From Candidatus Dormiibacterota bacterium (lineage in GTDB: Bacteria; Chloroflexota; Dormibacteria; Aeolococcales; Aeolococcaceae): DNA of 17,357 nucleotides. The notes below the pieces were generated by a model. The model was not told where the DNA came from and ran no database searches. It was given only the letters and a program-made list of their open reading frames with translations. Position numbers and translations under genes: made by a program. Each line of letters starts with the position of its first letter. Positions within the stretch are counted from its first letter, which is position 1. Positions 13,961 through 17,357 of the stretch are shown one piece after another. The DNA is taken from positions 1-17,357 of the forward strand of contig PLDZ01000081.1 in NCBI GenBank assembly GCA_003136295.1. Direction: 5' to 3'.

Positions 13961-14657
13961 GAGGCGGCCCGAAACGGTACCCGTGGCGTCCGACTGTAAC
14001 CACGATCTCTGGGTGCGCCGGGTCCTCCTCGAGCTTGACCCGCAGGCGCTGGGCGAACGTCCGGAGATAGTTGCGCTCGTCCGCGTACTGTGGCCCCCAG
14101 ACGCGCTGCAGCAGGGTGCGATGGTCGAGCGTCACGCCGGCGTTTCGGGCGAGCTCGGCGAGCAGTAGCCACTCGGTCGGCGAGAGTCGCACCTCCGTGC
14201 TGTCGCGGGTCACCGCGCGCGCGCCGAGGTCGACCCGAACCCCGCCCTGCACGACGATCCCGCCTGCGCTGTCCGGCGGACGGACGCGGCGCAGCACGGC
14301 CCGAACCCGGGCAAGCAATTCGTCTGCGCCGAAGGGCTTGGCGAGGTAGTCATCAGCCCCGAGGTCGAGGGCGCGAACCTTGTCGGTCTCCTCGCCTCTG
14401 GCGCTGATCACGATCACCGCTGGGCGATGGTGGTTGTCCATCTGCTCGAGGATCTGCCATCCGTCGACAAAAGGGAGACCGATATCGAGCAGGACGATGT
14501 CGATCGTGCCGCCACTGCGAAGCATCTGCGAGGCGGTGATCCCGTGGGCCGCAAGCGACGTCTCATAGCCGGCCGAGTTGAGCGCTCCGGCAACAACCTC
14601 GCGGAGCGCCGCGTCATCCTCGACGACGAGGATGTGCGCGACGCGTTCGTCGGTCAA
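13956..14657 (-). CDS. kdpE: Response regulator KdpE (OmpR/PhoB family)
   Basis: From TTG 14657 the product has 233 residues. The receiver domain (about 5-120) has the acidic pocket E13/D14/D15, phospho-acceptor D58 in VLLDIGLPFVDGW, S85 in VISA and K107 in AKPFG. The DNA-binding winged helix (about 135-231) has LSPTEWLLLAELARNAG, the KdpE-like HRTLLQRVWGPQYADERNYLRTFAQRLRVKLEEDP and the wing GRHGYRF. The RNYLR...RLR.KLE.DP pattern is characteristic of KdpE. The TTG shares bases with the upstream stop (TTGA), so translation is probably coupled to the membrane protein before it. The longer frame from 14906 adds non-family residues and overlaps that gene. It should activate the pump operon downstream after phosphorylation by the DUF4118 kinase. 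Confidence 0.88.
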   Translation of the reverse strand: MTDERVAHILVVEDDAALREVVAGALNSAGYETSLAAHGITASQMLRSGGTIDIVLLDIGLPFVDGWQILEQMDNHHRPAVIVISARGEETDKVRALDLGADDYLAKPFGADELLARVRAVLRRVRPPDSAGGIVVQGGVRVDLGARAVTRDSTEVRLSPTEWLLLAELARNAGVTLDHRTLLQRVWGPQYADERNYLRTFAQRLRVKLEEDPAHPEIVVTVGRHGYRFGPPR

Positions 14658-15172
14658 CAGGATCCCGGACCGGCCGGAGTCGCGCCGGGCACGACGGTGA
14701 TCGTCTCCGTGAACGTCGCGGGGGGATTGAACGACTGGTGGCTTGGGGATACGAGCTCGACCTCGATGGCGTGGCGGCCGGCAGGGAGGTCCACTTGCAC
14801 GTGCCAGACGTCGACGGTGGGTGCCTGGACGCCGTCGAGGATGACGGCGAGGAAGTACTGAGAGGACGTCGCTGGAACCAAACCGCCCGACGCCGGGACG
14901 CCGCACACCGTGAGCGTCAGCGGCGCGCCGACGTCAGCTCCGGGTGCAGGCGACACGATGCGGACAGCGTACGGTGGCGCCACGATCAGCGCTGGGCTGA
15001 GGATCCAGCTCGCGGCCAGGCCACCGGCACCACAGAGGGCGGCGACACCTCCGGCGATTCGCAGCGCACTCCTGCGCACTGCGAACACCAGGAGGCCGCC
15101 ACCGAAGATCAGCAGTGCAAGGCCCCACTGCAGCGGCAGAGGAAGGCCGCTGACGATATGCGCGATCACCAT
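14654..15172 (-). CDS. Membrane-anchored protein with extracytoplasmic beta-sandwich domain, coupled to kdpE
   Basis: I do not recognise a named family. The 172 residues have two predicted transmembrane helices (about 12-32 and 38-57) and a C-terminal domain of about 105 residues that starts AVRIVSPAPGADV and ends FTETITVVPG, predicted as an Ig-like or cupredoxin-like beta-sandwich. The middle part (YFLAVILDGVQAP...LPAGRHAIEVELV) lines up with the domain of the lipoprotein encoded just upstream, so the two are probably paralogues. It starts 9 nt after that gene and its stop overlaps the kdpE start (TTGA). Coupling to kdpE suggests a signalling or envelope-sensing role, which is inference. Confidence 0.7.
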   Translation of the reverse strand: MVIAHIVSGLPLPLQWGLALLIFGGGLLVFAVRRSALRIAGGVAALCGAGGLAASWILSPALIVAPPYAVRIVSPAPGADVGAPLTLTVCGVPASGGLVPATSSQYFLAVILDGVQAPTVDVWHVQVDLPAGRHAIEVELVSPSHQSFNPPATFTETITVVPGATPAGPGSC

Positions 15173-15181
15173 CGACTTCGG

Positions 15182-15649
15182 TCAGGCCGGCGCGACGGTG
15201 AAGAAGACCGTCGGTGTGACATCCCGGGGCGCGAATGGAAAGTGATCCTGGGCGACGAACTCGGCGTACATCGAGTACTCAAGCCCGGGTTTCACGGTGA
15301 TCGGTTGCGACAGCGTGTACTGCATGTAGATGAGCTGGTTGTTGAGGTAGAGGTGCACGTGACCCTTGGTGGGTGTGATGTCGGCGGTGACTGCGCTCGT
15401 GACCACCCCGCCGGTGATGGAGACTCTGACGACCAGGGTGGTGCCGTGAACGACCTCGCCGCTGGTGGGGGCGATGAGCGTGATCTTCACGGGTGTCGAC
15501 GGTCGATGGCCGAGACCGCCCGACGGGGTCGGGTATGGCGTGGGCGCCGCCGTTGCAGTGCTCGACGGGCCCCCGGCGGCAGTCGCCGAACCGCATGCGG
15601 TGACGCACACGAGCAGCGCAGTCAGGAGGACGAGAAATGGACGCCGCAT
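15182..15649 (-). CDS. Lipoprotein with HxH-containing beta-sandwich domain
   Basis: The 155-residue product has a lipoprotein signal peptide: MRRPFLVLLTALLVCVTAC with lipobox VTAC and lipidated C19. A Ser/Thr/Pro spacer (20-50) leads to a single domain beginning VKITLIAPTSGEVV. It contains GHVHLYLNNQ near residues 96-105, then VKPGLEYSMYAEFVAQDHFPF and a closing TVFFTV strand. The pattern GH(I/V)H...D/N followed by a L/PG...H or Y strand and a DH/NH motif recalls small periplasmic beta-sandwich families such as DUF4399 or DUF6130, but I only suggest this. The histidines could bind metal. It appears to be the first gene of a three-gene unit ending in kdpE. A CATAAT element lies upstream. Confidence 0.72.
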   Translation of the reverse strand: MRRPFLVLLTALLVCVTACGSATAAGGPSSTATAAPTPYPTPSGGLGHRPSTPVKITLIAPTSGEVVHGTTLVVRVSITGGVVTSAVTADITPTKGHVHLYLNNQLIYMQYTLSQPITVKPGLEYSMYAEFVAQDHFPFAPRDVTPTVFFTVAPA

Positions 15650-15671
15650 TGTTCAGTTCCCTGCCGGCTCA

Positions 15672-15677
15672 ATTATG
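15672..15677 (-). promoter_or_regulatory. Candidate -10 element for the lipoprotein-kdpE unit
   Basis: CATAAT on the minus strand (5 of 6 to TATAAT), 22 nt upstream of the ATG at 15649. No good -35 hexamer is seen at 16-18 nt, so the element may be activator-dependent or fortuitous. Confidence 0.3.
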
Positions 15678-15735
15678 GGCACCGACGAGGACATGGACCC
15701 CGACCCGGGTAGCGCCCGCTCAGGCCGCCTGGGCG

Positions 15736-16341
15736 TCAGCGCAGACGGTAGGTGGCCGGTCGCTCGTCCGTGACCGATACCTTCGGAGCGTTGCGCTCGA
15801 GGATTCGGCGCACCTGCTGGGGGGTGAAGCTGCCGCCGAGGCGCTTGCGGATCGCCGCAACCGCGAGGGGCCGCGTGGATTCCTTGAGCACCGCCAGCAC
15901 CTTGTCGTCGGGCGTGCTCCGCGTGGTCGTGTGCTTGCCGTTCGAGACCGCAGGCGCCGCCGTCCTGGTGGGCTCGGGTGCGCTCTCGGGCACGCGATGC
16001 GGCTGCTCGACCACCGGAGTTTCGCTACGTGCCGGGAGGTCGATCCGGGCGGGCCGCGTCGAGCCCTCGCCGTGGAGACGGGTCCACATCGCAGGAAGAT
16101 CGTCCAGAACCTGACGAACGAACGCCGCCGATCCGCTGACCTCGATCTCGCGATCGCCGTCACGGAGGCGCAGCGAGTGCGACATCGGCGCGGCGGGAAC
16201 CTCTACTCGGGGCGCCGGGCGGAAGGGCGGCCGCGAGTCGTTGTTGTTGTAGCTGGGTCGGGGGCCCGAGAACTGCCGGGGGCCGGAGAACGAGGGACGG
16301 TCCGAAGAGGGGCGTCCCTGATAGGGGCGGTCGTCAGGCAT
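15736..16341 (-). CDS. Arg/Pro-rich disordered protein with C-terminal winged-helix domain
   Basis: I do not recognise a named family. From ATG 16341 (AGGAG 4 nt upstream) the product has 201 residues. Residues 1-50 are low complexity, rich in Pro, Arg, Ser and Gly with repeated FSGPR and DRP units, as in RNA- or DNA-binding disordered tails. Residues 54-90 (HSLRLRDGDREIEVSGSAAFVRQVLDDLP) resemble a short beta-beta-alpha module seen beside HTH domains. A Pro/Thr linker follows, and residues 145-201 (DDKVLAVLKESTRPLAVAAIRKRLGGSFTPQQVRRILE...) fit a winged helix-turn-helix. A nucleic-acid-binding role is inferred. It overlaps the upstream membrane-protein gene by 8 nt, so the pair is co-translated. 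Readings starting further upstream (16545) are shadow frame. Confidence 0.7.
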   Translation of the reverse strand: MPDDRPYQGRPSSDRPSFSGPRQFSGPRPSYNNNDSRPPFRPAPRVEVPAAPMSHSLRLRDGDREIEVSGSAAFVRQVLDDLPAMWTRLHGEGSTRPARIDLPARSETPVVEQPHRVPESAPEPTRTAAPAVSNGKHTTTRSTPDDKVLAVLKESTRPLAVAAIRKRLGGSFTPQQVRRILERNAPKVSVTDERPATYRLR

Positions 16342-16963
16342 TGGTCTCCTGGTTGTCTGCAGGTTCGTCGTGGTTATGACCGTGGCTCCGGCTGCCACGC
16401 GGCGTGGGCTCTGCGGCCACGGGGGTACCGACGACATCCGGCTTCGGGTCGGGCTCGGCCGCGGCCTGCGACGCCTTGGTGAGGTCGGTGATCTCGACAT
16501 GGCGATCGTCGTCGGGCAGGGTGATCTGTGGAAGGTCGTCGTCATCAGAAGGCGCCGGACCGAAAAGGCGCTCCTGGATCTTGGTCCGGAGCGGTGACTG
16601 GATCAGCGCGAAAACACCACCGACAACCGCTGCGCCGATGAAGAGATTGCGAACCCGGTGGGTCTGCTTCTTTGGACGGATAGCGGTGCTCAGCTTGTCC
16701 GAAGCGTCGGCGATGCGCTCGCGCGCCGCATTGCCGGCGGTCGTGACTCTGCTATCCCCCGCAAGGTGTTCCGCTGTGTCCGCCAGCGTCCCGGCGGCAC
16801 TCTGCAATACCTGGCTCAAACCTTCCGCGCCGCGTTGCACCGTCGGCAGGGCGGCGGTCCCCGCACCGCGCGCGAGCGTGACGGCATGATCGGCAAGGTC
16901 ACTGATCGTATCGGCTGCCCGACCGCGGTCAAGCACGGCAGCTCTGGAACGTCGACTCCGCAT
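16334..16963 (-). CDS. Single-span membrane protein with amphipathic helical N-terminus, unknown function
   Basis: From ATG 16963 the product has 209 residues. Residues 10-97 are Ala-rich and predicted to form long amphipathic helices (GAEGLSQVLQSAAGTLADTAEHL, then AARERIADASDKLSTAI), similar in style to YtxH or apolipoprotein-like proteins. A basic patch (97-105) precedes one transmembrane helix (about 105-123, NLFIGAAVVGGVFALIQS). The C-terminal part is acidic and disordered with a DDDDLP stretch and a His-rich SHGHNHDE tail. GGAGG lies 11 nt upstream of this ATG, and a GTG at 16987 is an alternative start. It overlaps the winged-helix protein gene by 8 nt. I cannot assign a function. Confidence 0.65.
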   Translation of the reverse strand: MRSRRSRAAVLDRGRAADTISDLADHAVTLARGAGTAALPTVQRGAEGLSQVLQSAAGTLADTAEHLAGDSRVTTAGNAARERIADASDKLSTAIRPKKQTHRVRNLFIGAAVVGGVFALIQSPLRTKIQERLFGPAPSDDDDLPQITLPDDDRHVEITDLTKASQAAAEPDPKPDVVGTPVAAEPTPRGSRSHGHNHDEPADNQETNA

Positions 16964-17084
16964 GCTGCAACAAACCTCCGTTCTCACCTGCCATCTATGG
17001 CGCCAAACGAATGAACCGGCACCAAAAGATTGATTCTACGTTGGTTGCACGATTCAACGCTCCATGCGCGCGTGCGGACTTCGA

Positions 17085-17357
17085 TCAGGCGGCGGAGGAA
17101 AGCGGCGGTGCGATACCGCGGAGACTGATCGGTGACGCCTCCCGAGCGAGCGCGGTATCCAGCGGCGCGTCGAGGAACCATCTGATGCGCGCTGCGGCGA
17201 CCGGACCGACGAGCCGTGTCAGCTCGGGCTCCGAGGCGCTGTAGATCGCCCGAAGGGACGGGAAGGATCGGATCAGCTTCACGTAGGCGGCGGGCTCGAG
17301 GCCGTCGACCGCGGCGAGATGGCTCACTCGACGCCGGGCGAGCGAGCCGGCCTCATC
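17085..17357 (-). CDS. C-terminal part of a helix-hairpin-helix DNA-binding protein (partial, enters from right edge)
   Basis: The frame is open from the window edge to TGA at 17085, giving 90 residues. RRRVSHLAAVDGLEPAAYVKLIRSFPSLRAIYSASEPELTRLVGPVAAARIRWFLDAPLD fits a tandem helix-hairpin-helix of the kind that ends XPF/ERCC4-type nucleases, UvrC, DisA and some helicases. The Val-Asp-Gly-Leu turn replaces the usual Pro-Gly-Val-Gly of the first hairpin, so the domain is divergent. The last about 25 residues are unstructured. The catalytic part lies outside the window, so the enzyme class is unknown. Confidence 0.6.
   Translation of the reverse strand, partial: DEAGSLARRRVSHLAAVDGLEPAAYVKLIRSFPSLRAIYSASEPELTRLVGPVAAARIRWFLDAPLDTALAREASPISLRGIAPPLSSAA

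Noticed and set aside
1..17357. CRISPR arrays, insertion sequences, rRNA
   Set aside because: No regularly spaced repeats, transposase genes or rRNA-like sequence seen anywhere in the window.

Overview
The window is high-GC bacterial chromosomal DNA and is almost fully coding. Several things point to a high-GC monoderm-like (Terrabacteria-type) soil bacterium such as an actinobacterium, chloroflexote or dormibacterote: codons rich in G/C at third positions, GTG and TTG starts, a promoter that appears to give a leaderless mRNA, a lipobox protein, a Tat-like secreted phosphoesterase and a full Kdp potassium system. I cannot fix the phylum from sequence alone.

Layout. Positions 1-1393 (minus strand): an ECF sigma factor overlaps by 4 nt a membrane-anchored protein that runs off the left edge, and this partner may sense or control it. 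Positions 1394-1883: no gene, but a canonical tRNA(CAU) 3' half that begins exactly at the anticodon loop, with tandem repeats and hairpins beside it. This looks like an integration (att) scar. Positions 1884-3413 (minus): a secreted phosphoesterase of the phospholipase C/acid phosphatase family. Positions 3586-4029 (plus): a small membrane protein of unknown role. Positions 3906-4499 (minus): a YdeI/OmpD-associated family protein. Positions 4588-6658 (plus): a 5'-3' nuclease followed 1 nt later by a DUF4118 sensor histidine kinase. Positions 6664-13545 (minus): a Kdp operon in the order 28-codon membrane ORF, kdpF, kdpA, kdpB, kdpC, then a 736-residue KdpD sensor-half protein. Positions 13956-15649 (minus): a lipoprotein, a paralogous membrane-anchored beta-sandwich protein and kdpE. 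Positions 15736-16963 (minus): a winged-helix protein with a disordered Arg/Pro-rich N-terminus, preceded by an overlapping single-span membrane protein. At 17085-17357 (minus) lies the C-terminus of a helix-hairpin-helix protein entering from the right edge.

The centre of interest is a rearranged Kdp signalling system. Classical KdpD is one protein: KdpD sensor domain, USP, four-helix DUF4118 membrane domain, histidine kinase. Here the N-terminal half is a separate soluble protein that has duplicated internally (KdpD-USP-KdpD-USP), and the second copy has lost its Walker A lysine. The membrane and kinase half is a separate gene on the opposite strand, converging on it with only 5 nt between stop codons. 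The response regulator KdpE starts inside the stop codon of a membrane protein whose extracytoplasmic domain resembles that of the lipoprotein encoded just upstream. I infer that potassium or envelope signals reach KdpE through a multi-protein sensor rather than one KdpD. Repeated TCAAC half-sites upstream of the Kdp operon and at the end of kdpE are candidate KdpE operators.
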